Shown: one piece after another, positions 23,383-35,200 of the stretch
Layout of the letters: every line of letters begins with the position of its first letter
Position numbering within the stretch: position 1 is the stretch's first letter
Origin: Cephalotus follicularis
Lineage: Eukaryota; Streptophyta; Magnoliopsida; Oxalidales; Cephalotaceae
NCBI GenBank assembly: GCA_001972305.1
Contig: BDDD01001595.1
Coordinates: 78,915-142,914, forward strand
Direction of reading: 5' to 3'
Length of the DNA stretch: 64,000 bases
Made by a program: the position numbers and the translations under genes
Notes under the pieces: model-generated
Seen by the model: only the letters and a program-made list of their open reading frames with translations
Database searches by the model: none
What the model was told of the DNA's origin: nothing

Positions 23383-25864
23383 ATGGGTCCGTCACCGTCC
23401 GTCACTGAATTGCAGGTCGAAAACGTTACATTCCCGCCATCCGTTAAACCACCTGGCTCCACTAAGACTCTCTTCCTCGGTGGCGCAGGTTACTACTCTA
23501 CGCCCCACATGATGCGCACATTTCATTTGCTTAATATTCTTTTTAATTAAATTATGCTAACGTGCGCAGGAGAGAGAGGTTTAGAGATCCAAGGCAAGTT
23601 CATTAAGTTCACGGCCATCGGAGTTTACTTGGAGGGTGACGCCGTGGCGTCACTCGCTGTTAAGTGGAAGGGCAAGAGTAAGGAGGAGTTGACGGATTCC
23701 GTCGAGTTCTTTAGGGACATCGTTACCGGTAACGTGATAAACTTAATTTGGTGCTTTTAGTCTGGCCTTTAATGATATTAATTGTTTGGTATTAATTAAT
23801 TCTCTTATAGTCAAACGATATAAGATAAATTGTAAAGTTAACAAGAAACAGAGTGAGTGACTCGCTATTGATACATGAGATCATTGTCGCGTGCAGACAA
23901 ATTTATAGTTTGACATCATATTTTATATCATTTAATTAATGTATATTTATGCTTCATTTGTTTGATTTTTCTTATTTTCTTCTATTTGATAAATTTTAGA
24001 AAATAAGTTAACGAATTTTCCGATCAACGAAAAAATCATAATAAAAAAATAGAAAAATATTTTCTTGAAAAGAAATACATTTTCTCTCTCTTTATCTCTC
24101 ATTCATTCAAGTAAACTTTTCTCTCTCTCTATCTCTCTAACCCTCTTTCTCTCTTTATATATATATCCCTTTTTTTTTTCTTTCTTTCTCTCTTCATATC
24201 TTTTTTTTAATCTCGTTACAGAAAAATAAAATATTTTTTTGTGAAAATATTTTTCTCATGAAATAAATAAACATCTATATTTTATTAAATATAAATTAAT
24301 TAAATAATATAAAATGAGACGTCATCGGATGATAAAACCTTTAGACGAGACTCTTGGACAAGGATCTATATGAAATGATAAATTATAGACAATGGATCCT
24401 CACTCGTTTTGTTAACAGAAATATTGATATTTGGAGCACTATTTATATCGTTACGTGGGCTTATATTATGATTTACTTTGCGATCTCATACATGTTAATA
24501 ACATTTTTATTTGTTTCAATGATTTGATATGTAGTCTTGAATCTTGATATAGCTACGGAAAGAAAGTAAACAAAGTTGTTTAAATATTGAGAGTTTATTC
24601 GAGATTGAAACAATAGAGAGTAGATAAAGTCAAAATAAGGAGAGAGATAGAGTTAAATAAGAACCCAAAAAAAAAATGTCGAAATTGAAAAAATATTTAG
24701 GGTGGGTTTGTTATTTAGTATTAAAATGTAAAATTGTTTTTGGAATATTAAGTGTTTTATAAATTTATTATAAATATGTTTTTTTGTCAAAAATAATTTT
24801 TACAAAACAACTTAAGAGTATTTTTCAAAACACAGCTTTTAAAGTAAACTCAATAAGGTGAAGTAATATCAAACTAGTGTTTGCAGTGGTACAATACGTG
24901 ATATCACGGAGTTCTTTTAGAAAGTCATAAAATTTAATTGAAATTTTACCTAAATTTGGAATGATGAATGATTTTTTGGTTCCTATTTATGGTTAGGTCC
25001 CTTTGAGAAATTCACACAGGTGACAACGATCTTGCCATTGACTGGTCAGCAATACTCGGAGAAAGTGTCAGAGAACTGCGTAGCCTTTTGGAAATCTGTT
25101 GGGATTTACACTGATGCAGAAGCAAAAGCCATTGAGAAATTCATTGAGGTATTCAAGGAAGAAACCTTCCCTCCGGGCTCCTCTATCCTCTTCACACAAT
25201 CACCAAATGGAGCTTTAACGGTTAGTGAAGAAAATAAAAAAAATTCTATGTTTTAGGAATATATTTAGCACAAAAAAGAAGAAAAGTAAATTACTATTTA
25301 GTTATGATCGTTTTATGTTATGTCAAATGACACGTTAGGTCTATAAATGAACGTCGTTAACAAAATGGTAAGTAAAATACAAAACAATCTATCATATTTG
25401 GTGCGAATGACTAAAGTAACATCAAATATCAAATATTAATTTGTATATTATCTTACAGATGTTATCGTTTAAAAAGTAAATGCCGATATGTCAGCAGGAT
25501 ATCATACTGGTATTGAAGGATTTGTTGTGGTGATACTAATGGATATTTTTTGGTAACTATAGCTTGATTTACTGAAAAATAACATCGAATTTGGGTTACA
25601 GTTAACTTGTTATTTGGTACTTTGAACATCACAGAAATATAAGAAGAAAAATAGCCTTTAAAAAAACACAGCCTTATCAGTTCTTGTAATCAATTCCTGT
25701 TACAGATTGCCTTCTCCAAAGATGGGGTCATACCAGAAGTTGGGAAAGCAGTGATAGAGAATAAACTACTCGCAGAGGGACTCCTGGAGTCAATAATTGG
25801 CAAGCATGGTGTTTCTCCTGTAGCCAAACAGTGTTTGGCCACAAGGTTATCAGAATTGTTGTAA
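23383..25864 (+). CDS. CHI: Chalcone-flavanone isomerase
   Basis: Four exons, 23383-23488, 23570-23728, 24997-25220 and 25706-25864, encode 215 aa. The enzyme closes the C ring of naringenin chalcone to (2S)-naringenin, the second committed step of flavonoid synthesis, in the cytosol/ER-associated flavonoid metabolon. Residues equivalent to the alfalfa enzyme's catalytic Arg36, Thr48, Tyr106 and Asn113 are visible at Arg38, Thr50, Tyr108 and Asn115, within [19 protein letters not shown] and [11 protein letters not shown]. Catalytic residues and length fit a true (type I-like) CHI rather than a CHI-like or fatty-acid-binding homologue. The long second intron (1.27 kb) is AT- and CT-rich. A TATA box lies just upstream and an AATAAA at 25884. 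Nothing is disrupted. A Tat retrotransposon begins 1.3 kb downstream. Confidence 0.95.
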
Positions 25865-25883
25865 TGAATTTAAAGTGAATGGG

Positions 25884-25889
25884 AATAAA
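25884..25889 (+). terminator. Candidate polyadenylation signal of chalcone isomerase
   Basis: AATAAA 20 bases after the stop codon, with another AATAAA shortly after. Plant signals are loose, so this is only suggestive. Confidence 0.4.
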
Positions 25890-27188
25890 AAATAAGAAGC
25901 CAATAAAAGAAGAAAATAGTACAACTGGATTGAAGGTGATAAAGTTTGCTTAAATGCAGATTGGAATACTAATAGAGAGATCCATGAGTGATGTTTCTTT
26001 AACGTGCATGTTTCTTTAATATGCATGCGTTTTGTAACTTGGAGAACAAAGTTTATAATAAGTGATCACAAGACGAAAAAATTCTAGTACTGTCAGTAGT
26101 AATGTACTTATTCTATATGTTTTTTTGTCATATGTATTGGTCAAAAATATTGTTTCATGTACGCGAGGAGATACTACAATATCATTAGAAGTTTTCGGTA
26201 CGTGGTCATAGGTGAGTGGTGTTATTTCTTAATAATCTTAATCTATCTTAGTGTTTGTTTAATCTGTATTTCAGGATCTGTAATATTGTACTATGACTTA
26301 TATATTAGTGCCAATACATTTTGGTTTCCAATGCCAAAGGCTATTTTTAAAGATTGACAAGTGCGTTTAACTGTTTTCTATACTATTTTATCAGTATACT
26401 TTGTCCAAATGTAAGATTTGTCATTTGGATTTTAGGGGCTCAACTGGTTACTTATCATAACTGATCTCTTTAAGGCTCACACCAAATATTATTTTATTAC
26501 CGATTTGTTTTAAACGTTATATAAATTAAGATAAAAAAATTGATTAAATTGTTTTCACACAACATAATCTCTAACTTAAGCTCAACACCTTCAAATTAAT
26601 TTTAAAAAATCTATCAACCAACCGAGGTTGAAAATCTAAATTTAACACAAACTTCAAGCTCAGATTGACTTTAATAAATCAAGATGATTAAGTTTTTTTT
26701 CTTTATGTTGTTGTGAGGAACCTACCATACAATTGTAATCTTAATAATTATTTTGAATTGCTATTTATTTATAGGTGTAAATCAAACTTTAAAGACTTAG
26801 CAAAATATCATGTCTTCAATTTTATTCTCCACGAAAACATTTACCTGCATCTTGGATGGTAGACTTTGGAACGGAAGATTATCTCTTCACCCGTTTATAA
26901 ATATGGACTTTCAAGTGCATAACATAAAAAGTATAATCTATAATAATATATTGTTGAACTTATCCATAATATGTATTTGAAAAATAAAGCAGTTCGAAAG
27001 GAAGCTCGAATTCGAGATTGAGAGAGATTAAATGATAATCAAGCTTTAAGTTTTGAAAAACTTGACTCAAGTTGATGATAACTCTATTTATAACACATAA
27101 ATACCTTAAAAATGTATTACAAAACTATTGGCTCTATACACATACATTATTTATATCTAGGATTTGAAGATTTAAAAAAAGAGACTTT
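25890..27188. other. Intergenic between chalcone isomerase and the retrotransposon
   Basis: AT-rich DNA holding the CHI 3' UTR at its left end. No other gene or element recognised. Confidence 0.45.
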
Positions 27189-27193
27189 ATATT
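27189..27193. repeat. Target-site duplication, left copy (Tat element)
   Basis: ATATT here matches ATATT at 38785-38789, the 5-bp duplication expected for LTR retrotransposon integration. Confidence 0.85.
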
Positions 27194-28221
27194 TGTTGAT
27201 GCAAAAATCCTTTCCTCAACAGTACCCCACGTATAAGGGCTTGATTTGTTTAAGGAAACGCTGCTATAATGCTCCGAGAAGAAGGTAGAAGATGGTTGTT
27301 GATGCTTTCCCTGCACAGAGGAACAAATACGTTGAAGGTCCAGGAGATTGTTCTCCCGGGGACACTCTGACGCTCAAGTTAGGGCTTTGCACAGTGAAAA
27401 CAAGGTTATTTGAGAGTAAAAATGGATGACCTTTGTTCAGACTGTTGAACTAGTATTTATAGTGTTGGACTGTAACCGTTAGAGCGTGAAATGAGGAGGT
27501 GATAACTGTCCCCTAAGGAAATGCCGAGGATCTCGGTCATTTCTCTTGATCTCCGCCTGTTATTCTGCTACTTTCCTTGTTGGCAGTTCATTAGACCACT
27601 ACTTCCTTATTTAGATGAAGGCGAATCCCATGAAATCAGGCAGATTTTATGGCCTTATCCCATAAACGAAGTGGGGGGTCCTCTGCCACAGGGCTGTCGA
27701 GGAAGTGAACCATGGTACTGTTGCCGAGGTGATGGGCCTCTTGCTTCCCATTTCGCTCCTAGGTCTTCATCTTCTGGTGCTCCCTTAGTGGCGTACGCTT
27801 AGGACGCCGGGTCCTCTACCATTCATCCGAGGATGAGGTCTTTTTGGGTACCGTCGAAAAGAAGGTCATCGGTATCTGTGCAGTGGGGGTACGTCCTCTG
27901 TTACATGTCCGATAGACACCTCGGGTAGAGGAGGTCCTCGGCACTGGTGCCCTGAAGGAGGTCCTCTGACCTGTAGTCTAAGCAAGCTCCTCGGCAGAGG
28001 ACGCCCTCGGCACGGTCGTCCTGTGGTGCGCTCTTGGTTAAACTAGCTCTCCTCGGCCCTGGTGTTTGGCGAGGGTCTGCTGACTTACTACTGTGAGTAG
28101 CCTTACTAAGCCTCCTCTGACTGTTGAATGTGTGAGCTTTCCAAAAGAAACCTCTGGACATGCGGCTTTATCCAAGGAGGACATGTGTCATTCTTAATAC
28201 AAACAGATTCTTCCCATATCA
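27194..28221 (-). repeat. 3' LTR of the Tat element (1028 bp)
   Basis: Begins TGTTGATGCAAAA and ends CCATATCA in plus-strand reading. It is near-identical to 37773-38784, with a 16-bp segment (AGAGGACGCCCTCGGC) present only here. CCTCGG/CCTCTG/CCGAGG words recur many times. ORFs seen inside it are not genes. Confidence 0.92.
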
Positions 28222-28237
28222 TATGCCCCCCTGGTCC
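28222..28237 (-). promoter_or_regulatory. Polypurine tract of the Tat element
   Basis: On the minus strand this reads GGACCAGGGGGGCATA directly before the 3' LTR, in the position and composition of the plus-strand DNA synthesis primer. The same sequence follows the LTR of the second copy at 61666-61681. Confidence 0.7.
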
Positions 28238-28503
28238 TTCTTCTCTGGCCTTGGTCAGAGGAGGAGGATCAGAGTTGAGAGCCGTGGCTCAGGCCTAACT
28301 CCTCTGCAGAGCTTCCTGCTAGCTTTCCCATTCGCGAGTGAGCCGAGATCGAAGGTATTGCTTTGGGCGATCATCTGCACAAAGCTGAATATGCCTTAGT
28401 AGAGGATCAAAATCTGTCTCCTTGTCTGCATCTGTCCCAGCTTACGGGCCTCGTGTCGCGAGCCCAAATCATTGCATTTAAGTAGCGTATTGAATACGAT
28501 TTG

Positions 28504-28633
28504 CACGTGGCGCTAGCTGAGCATTTGACGCCTCTGTCGCTTCGTTTCCCGCGTATGATTTGACGATTCGCTTCTTGACCGTTAGATCTTGCGTGAGGTG
28601 GAGGGCCAGGATCCGAGGTGGGGGTCTATAAAA
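28504..28633 (+). promoter_or_regulatory. Promoter of the Tat antisense gene (copy A)
   Basis: Contains CACGTGGC (28504-28511, G-box/ABRE type), TTTCCCGC (28545-28552, matching the plant E2F consensus TTTSSCGC) and TATAAAAG (28626-28633), all on the plus strand ahead of the antisense gene. The second element has the same three elements in the same order at 61950-62100, including a conserved GAGGTGGAGGGCCAGGATCC just before the TATA box. Expected transcript start is ~28660. Confidence 0.65.
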
Positions 28634-28838
28634 GGCTGTATTCTTCTCAAAGCAAACCTTTCGCTCCTCAAATCTCCAGTACTCACATCGCCATTAAAAA
28701 CTTTCCAAGCTCGCTGTGCTTCCAGAACCCTATTCCGTCACTCTTCATTAAAGTCTTTGGTAAGTTTTTGTCATCTTCTCGCCGTTCCAGGTCGTTCCTA
28801 GTTTTCTTTTGTAGTTTCTTCTTCCTCGTCTTTAATTT

Positions 28839-31075
28839 ATGGCTAGTCAAGAACAGTCTAGTGGGTCTTCCTCTTCTTCTCCCCTAGCGGTCGAGCCCTT
28901 GGCCATGGTGGTTCCCACCGCCGAGAGACCACTTGGTATTGAAGGTAGCCTCGGGGTGGCGGTGGGCGACCCTGTCGCCCCCACCACCGGGGCTAATCCT
29001 CCTTCTTCTGCAAGTTGTTTTGGGGTGAGCATCCTTAGCCGTGTTGAGGTGAAAAAGCTCTCTGAGAGGTATAACTTCCCTCGTGGGCTGACATACTGCC
29101 TTCCCACGGATCCTCGGATGGTCACCATGAGTAGAGAAGGTCTCTTTGTCATCTTCGAAGGGGCACTCTCTCATGGTCTGAGGGTTCCAATTCTCTCCTT
29201 TGCCATCTCTGTGTTAGTAAACTTTAGTCTCCACCCCTCACTTCTTCAACCTCAATCTTGGAGCTTCATGATCGGCTTCCTTGTCAAGTGTATAGAGTCC
29301 GAGGTGGACGCGACAGTGAACCTTTTCAAAGAGTTCCACGTCCTCTCGACCATACCCAAAACGAGTGGGTATTTTTTCAAGTCTCGTTCTAGGGTGAAAA
29401 AACTTCTCCTCAACCCTATCAAGTCCATAAAAAACTGGAGGAAGAGGTACTTTTTGATAAAGGACTTCGAAGGGTTCACTCCCTCTCCCTGGTGCGATTC
29501 TCTGGACACGAAATCTCTGAACAGGAGGTCTCGCCTGACCTCGGCTGAGAAGGTCAGCCTTAATAAACTCTTGGCCCTTGAGCCAGAGGATGTAAACTCC
29601 ACCGTCAGTGAGGATCGTCAGCTCCAGGCTGGACTGAGTGTAGTCCTCGGACACGAGTCTCTCTCAGATGGAGCCGAGAAGGATATCTCAGAGGGAGAGG
29701 GAGGTCAAGACAGTCCTTTGCCCCCACTGTCGGAGGAAAGCTGTATAAAGCCTTTGTCTCCTCCACTCCTTAGTTTAGTGTTATTCTTGTTTTTATTGTA
29801 TTTTGTATCTCTGACCTTACTTTTCATGTCTCCTTTCAGCTATGGCTCCTCGCCGTGATTTCTCCGCCATCCTAAAGGCCACTGACAAGAGGAAGACCCC
29901 TGCTGCAGGTGGACCAAAGCAAAAGGGGAAGACCACCGTAGCTGAGGTGTCAAGGCTACAAACCAAAACTCCTCTACCTGTCAGGATGCCTACTGTAGCT
30001 GCCGAGAAGAGGAGGGAGGCAAGCAAGAGGACTGCAGATGAAACCTCCCCTGCTGACGAGCACGTTCCTCTGGTGAAGAGGAGCAGGAAGGGGAAGGGTG
30101 CTGAGGGATCCAAGAAGGGGAAGGAGGTCGAGGATGTCGCTGCCCTCGGAGCAAGCTCGCAGGATCCAATCATCATACCTCCAACTCGGGAGGCTGAGGA
30201 CTTGTTGAACGAGTTTGAGGACATGGACTGCACCAAGCTGCACTTGAATGCTCCTGGGGTCCCCCAGGCGGTCAGTCGTCTGGTCTTCTTCCCCTTGGAG
30301 ATGGAAGCAAGGGAGAAATGGTCCAACGAGCAGTTGGTAACCCAGTGTCTACGGAGCAACTTGAGGGTAAACGATCCTTTTCCCATTGCCTTGGTTTTTC
30401 TTATGTCTTTGCTCTTCACAGTTATTGACATATATGCTCCCCTGTCAGGCTTTGAACAACACTCAACTGCTGTTGGATAACTTCTCTGCAGTGGTGGCCA
30501 GGGACAGGGAGCTAAGGGCGAGCATGGCTACGTTGGAGGAAACTTCCCGCTCGGCCCAAGCTCAACTGAACGAGGTTCTCAAAGTTCAGGAGTCCTTGGT
30601 TGAGGAGAAGAAACAAGCAGTTGAGGACTTGGAGGAGGAAAGGGCTGACAGGAGGGAGGTGGAGGCAGAGCTAGAACACACCAGGAAGAAGTGCCTGGAG
30701 CTGGAAGCAAAGCTTGAGTGCCAGCAGAGGAAAGATCAGGAACTGCTGAGGAGGGAACAACATAAGGCCGTGGCCGACTTCAAAAACTCGGAGGAGTTCA
30801 AGGAGCTGATGAGATCCTCCGTTGAGGAGTTCAAAAGTTCGGACGAGTTCGAGGAGGCAGTGTTCGAGGAAGCAGCCGAGTACTTCCGCCAGGGCTTCTA
30901 TGCCTGCAGGAACTGGGTCTCTTCTCTGCGTCCCGAGGTCCCACTGGATGGAGTGTTGTATGGTCCCTCTACCAAGACATTTGACTTCTATCCAGAGGGA
31001 ATTGATGCGGAGGAGGAGAAGCTCCGTCTGGAGTTGGAGGAGGGAGTCTCGTCTGCCATGGTGGACAAACTGTAG
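28839..31075 (+). CDS. Spliced antisense gene of the Tat element (copy A, intact)
   Basis: Three exons, 28839-29742, 29840-30366 and 30449-31075, join in frame to 685 aa on the strand opposite gag-pol. Donors are GTATAA and GTAAAC; acceptors are TTTCAG and TGTCAG. Exon 1 holds a conserved region (NFPRGLTYCLP, then SREGLFVIFEGALSHGLRVP and HPSLLQPQSW) resembling the plant 'putative gypsy type transposon' domain (Pfam Transposase_28). Exon 2 is Lys/Arg/Pro-rich with NLS-like VKRSRKGKG, then DPIIIPPTREAEDLLNEFEDMDC. Exon 3 is a long coiled coil from ~residue 495, ending in a more ordered EYFRQGFYACRNWV segment. An AATAAA lies at 31350-31355. Extra antisense ORFs are known in Tat-lineage elements, but their function is not. 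A nuclear, self-associating protein is inferred. The second copy at 62308 has the same exon structure with two stops. Confidence 0.85.
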
Positions 31076-31349
31076 ATCCCAGGTTCACCAGACTTGGTTA
31101 TTCTTCCAGCGGATCCTGCTTCGACCTCGGACCCTGCACTGGACCTCCATGCTATTCCTTCTTCATTAGCTCCAGTGGACTCCTTTTCTGGATTTGAAGC
31201 CCCTCCTCTGCCTTCAGTTGAGGCCTTCTTCGCTCCTCCACCCTAGCATGAAGATCCTCTGCCTGAGCGTGAAGATCCTCCTCAGCCCTAGTTTCTTGCT
31301 TTCATTTTGTAATAGTCTTTAGTTTTCCTTGTAATCTTTTCAATTTATG

Positions 31350-31990
31350 AATAAAGAAAGACTTTTTGCATTCTCTGGTTTTGCTTTTGATTTCTGTATG
31401 GTGTGGTTGACCTCTGCGTGTATGTACACGTTAACAATTCCCTTAGGAATTTTGTCTTTACTGTGACCTCTGACTTCTCGTACAAGTAGACACTTTACTC
31501 CGAAAGTACCTAAGTCACTTATCAAAGATACTAATAAAAGACCTTTTGTGTTCTCGGACTTTATTTTTGGTTGGTTTCTTATATTGTGTTTGAGCTTTGC
31601 CTACACATACATGTGTTGATAGTTCCCTTAGGAATTTTAGCTTAGCCCAAATCATTAACTCCTCGTAGATGAGATCACTTAAGCTTGGCAGTCCTCGTAG
31701 GACACTTCACCTCGAATGTGCTTAAGTAATTGTAACTTAGTCTTCAAAAATTTTGCTGTACTCATAGATTGAGTTCTTGGTCTGCTCGGACAAGTTCCTA
31801 TGGGTTTGCCGAGGAGAGTGTCGTCTGACCTATTAGGTTTTAGGACAGGTCGGCTGAGCTTGCAGTCCACATAGGGACACTTGTATTAAAGTGCTCAGTC
31901 CGACGAGTTTGATCGTTGCGAGTTCCCATGGATTCGCCTTTGAAGTCACGACTTTAGGTCTGGTTGGACAAGTTCCTATGGTGTTGCCGA
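31350..31990. repeat. Imperfect ~180-bp tandem repeats in the Tat non-coding region
   Basis: Diverged repeat units: TTCCCTTAGGAATTTT at 31438 and 31623 (185 apart), GGACAAGTTCCTATGG at 31788 and 31966 (178 apart), and related CCTCGTAGGACACTT/CATAGGGACACTT words between them. The block lies between the 3' end of the antisense gene and pol. Tandem repeats of this kind are described in the 3' untranslated part of Tat/Retand elements and can seed satellite DNA. Confidence 0.6.
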
Positions 31991-32213
31991 CCAGTGTTTG
32001 CTCCCTGAGGAGTCTTAGTGCTTCCTTGGAAGTCTTTGGGTACGCTCTTCGGAAGGAGTCTTTGCTGAAGAGTATAGGGGGGTTCCTCGGAAGGAAGCTT
32101 CTGTATGATCCTCGAAAGAAGGCTTTCATTTGTGTATCCTTGAGTATTTTCTCGGATGTCTGTTACCTCAGTCTATTCGAGACCTCGGCTTGTGTTGGTT
32201 TTCCTTTTGAGGG

Positions 32214-35200
32214 TTAGTCTTTGTAAGACTTAGAAAGCTTTGGATCTCTGGATGCCCCCTTGGGGGCGTAGTCCGAGATGCGTAAAGTAAAGACTGAGGG
32301 AGCTGACCGGTGGCTGTTCAGAGGTTTGAGGACATGAACATTGGACCTCCGGTCCCTTGCAAACTTGGAACTATGATATTGAACACAAATTTTGAAAAAT
32401 TCAACTTTAGTAAAGTGTACAACTCTTGGTGATTGTACTCCAATCTCCACCGGTATCATGGCTTCAGCTCCAAAACAAAGGCTGTATGGGGACTCACCAG
32501 TTGTGGTCCGAGGAGTTATTCTATATGCCCATAGCACGCTTGGCAGCTCCTCTGTCCATCTTCCTTTGCTATCTTCTAGGCGCTTCTTCAAACCCGAGAT
32601 GATTTCTCTGTTGATCACCTCGCTTGACCATTACTTTGGGGGTAGGCTACTGAGGCAAGCCTATGCTCTATCCTCTATTCCTTGCAAAAATCACGGAAGG
32701 CTTGGCAATCAAACTGTTTACCATTGTCTGAGACGATTGTCCTTGGGACTCCAAATCTACAGATGATTGACTTACATACGAAGCTCTCCGTGTTCTTCTC
32801 AGTAATTATGGCTAGAGGTTCTGCTTCCACCCACTTGGTAAAGTAGTCCACTGCTACAATGAGAAACTTCCTCTGACCTGAAGCCATGGGTAGTGGTCCG
32901 ATGAAGTCCATTCCCCATTGTGCAAAGGGCCATGGGGCCGTGATAGACGTCAGAGGTTGAGAAGGTCTTCTGCTTATGTTCGCGTTCCTCTGACACTTGT
33001 CACACTTTCTTACCGGGTCTATAACATCTTGATGCATAGTTGGTCAGTAGTAGCCTTGCCTCAACAGCTTGTGAGACAATGTCCTGCCCCCAGTGTGGTT
33101 GCCACAAATTCCTTCATGGACCTCCCTTAGAGCATAATTGGCCTCCGAGGGGTTAAAGCACCTCAGCCAAGGAAATGAGAAAGATATTTTGTAGAGGATC
33201 CCATCTCGGAACTGGAATCTATTTGCTCTGTAGACCAGCTTCCTCGCCTCCACGGGGTCCTCGGGCAGAATCCCGTTCCTCAGCCAATTGATAAAGGGAG
33301 TCATCCAGTTTGGCTCCCGTGGTACATCTATGTTCATTACATCTACTTCAGAGATGATCGGCCTGTCCAGGTAGTCTATTGGCACGGTTTGATTTTTCTC
33401 CAACTCCTTTGTCGTTGCTAATTTTGATAACTGGTCTGCCCGGACGTTCTCTGCCCTGGGTACTTTCACAATCCTTAAAACTTCGAATGCTGACTTCATG
33501 CCCTGAAAATGGGATAAATATTTTATCATAAGGTCTTCTCTGGCCTCATACTCCCCGTTTGCTAAACCAACCACTAGCTGAGAATCACTGGAGGCTTCTA
33601 TCTTTTGCACCTCCAAGTGCTTTACGATCGTCAGTCCAGCTATCAGAGTTTCCCACTCAGCTTCGTTATTTGTAGCTTTAAACTTAAACCTCAGAGCATA
33701 CTCCAACGTCCAACCATATGGACTCCTCAATACTAACCCTGCTCCACTGCCAGTGACGCAGGACGAACCGTCCACGGATAACTTCCAAATTCCCCTCTTG
33801 CTCTCAAAGGGGTCCTCCTCCATACACTCCGTAGATGTATTGTCTCCAACAAAGTCGGCCAGTACCTGTGATTTGATTGCTGGTCTGGCTTCGAACTTCA
33901 CATCATACTCGCCTAGCTCGACTGACCACTTGATTACTCTGCCTGAGGTGTCAGGCTTGGCAAGAACTTGTTTGAGTGGTTTGTCAGTCAGAACCTTGAT
34001 TGTAAGGGCTTGGAAATATGGCCTCAATTTTCTGGCCGAGATGATCAAAGCATAGACATACTTCTCCACCTCTGGGTACCTCCCTTCGGCATCGTTCAGA
34101 GCCTTGCTCACGTAGTATACTGGCTTTTGAACTTTTTCCTCTTCTCTGACTAACACTGCACTCACTGCGCCCAAGGTGGCCGCAAGGTACAAATACAAGT
34201 CTTCCCCATCCTTGGGTTTCGAGATCATAGGAGGGGAAGCCAGGTATTCCTTCAACTTGTCGAAGACTACTTGACAGTCGTCTGACCAAGAGAATCCCTT
34301 GGGATCTCTAAGTATTTTAAAGAAAGGAAGGCACTTCTCTGCTGACTTTGACACAAACCTGCTCAAGGCTGCAATCTTCCCATTTAATCTTTGGACATCC
34401 CTGATGGTTTGAGCATGCCTCATACTTTGAATCACCGAGATCTTCTCTGGGTTAGCCTCTATTCCTCTGCCAGAGACCATGAATCCGAGGAACTTTCCGG
34501 AGGTGACCCCAAAAGTACACTTGGACGGATTGAGTTTCATGTTGTATCTCCTCAGCACCTCAAACGTCTCCTCCAAGTCTTTTATGTGGGGGTTCCTGAC
34601 TGGGGTTTTGACCAGCATGTCGTTGATGTAGACCTCCATATTTTTTCCAATTTGAGGCTCAAAGATTTTGTTCACCAGACGTTGGTAGGTGACCCCTGCA
34701 TTCTTCAAGCCAAAGGGCATAACCTTGTAGTAGTACATTCCTCGGTCCATTATGAACGTTGTCTTGTTCTCATCAGGCTTGTACATGGGAATTTGATTAT
34801 ATCCCGAGTAGGCGTCCAAGAATCTTAATATTCTGTAACCCGAGGTTGCATCCACCAGCTGGTCTATCTTTGGGAGAGGGAAGTGATCATTCGGACAAGC
34901 TTTGTTGAGGTCTGTGAAGTCGATGCACATCCTCCACTTGCCATTCGCTTTTTTGACTAGCACTGGGTTCGCCAGCCAGTATGAGTAGTGCACTTCCCTT
35001 ATGAACCCTGCCTGCAATAGCTTGCTTACCTCCTCTGCTATCGTCTGCTGCCTCTCTAGGACAAAGTTCCTCTTCTTCTGTCTGGTCGGGGGCCGAGCTG
35101 GGTCCACGCTTAGTTTGTGAACCATTACGTCTGGACTGATCCCAGGGGCCTCCTCTGCCGACCAGGCGAAAACATCTTTATTATTTCGGAGGAATGTTAT

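Noticed and set aside
27521..28161. ORFs inside the Tat LTR
   Set aside because: Not conserved between the LTR copies and outside the known coding regions of Tat elements.
29238..29654. 138-codon minus-strand ORF within the antisense gene
   Set aside because: Shadow of exon 1 on the plus strand; its counterpart in copy B is broken differently, while exon 1 protein motifs are conserved.
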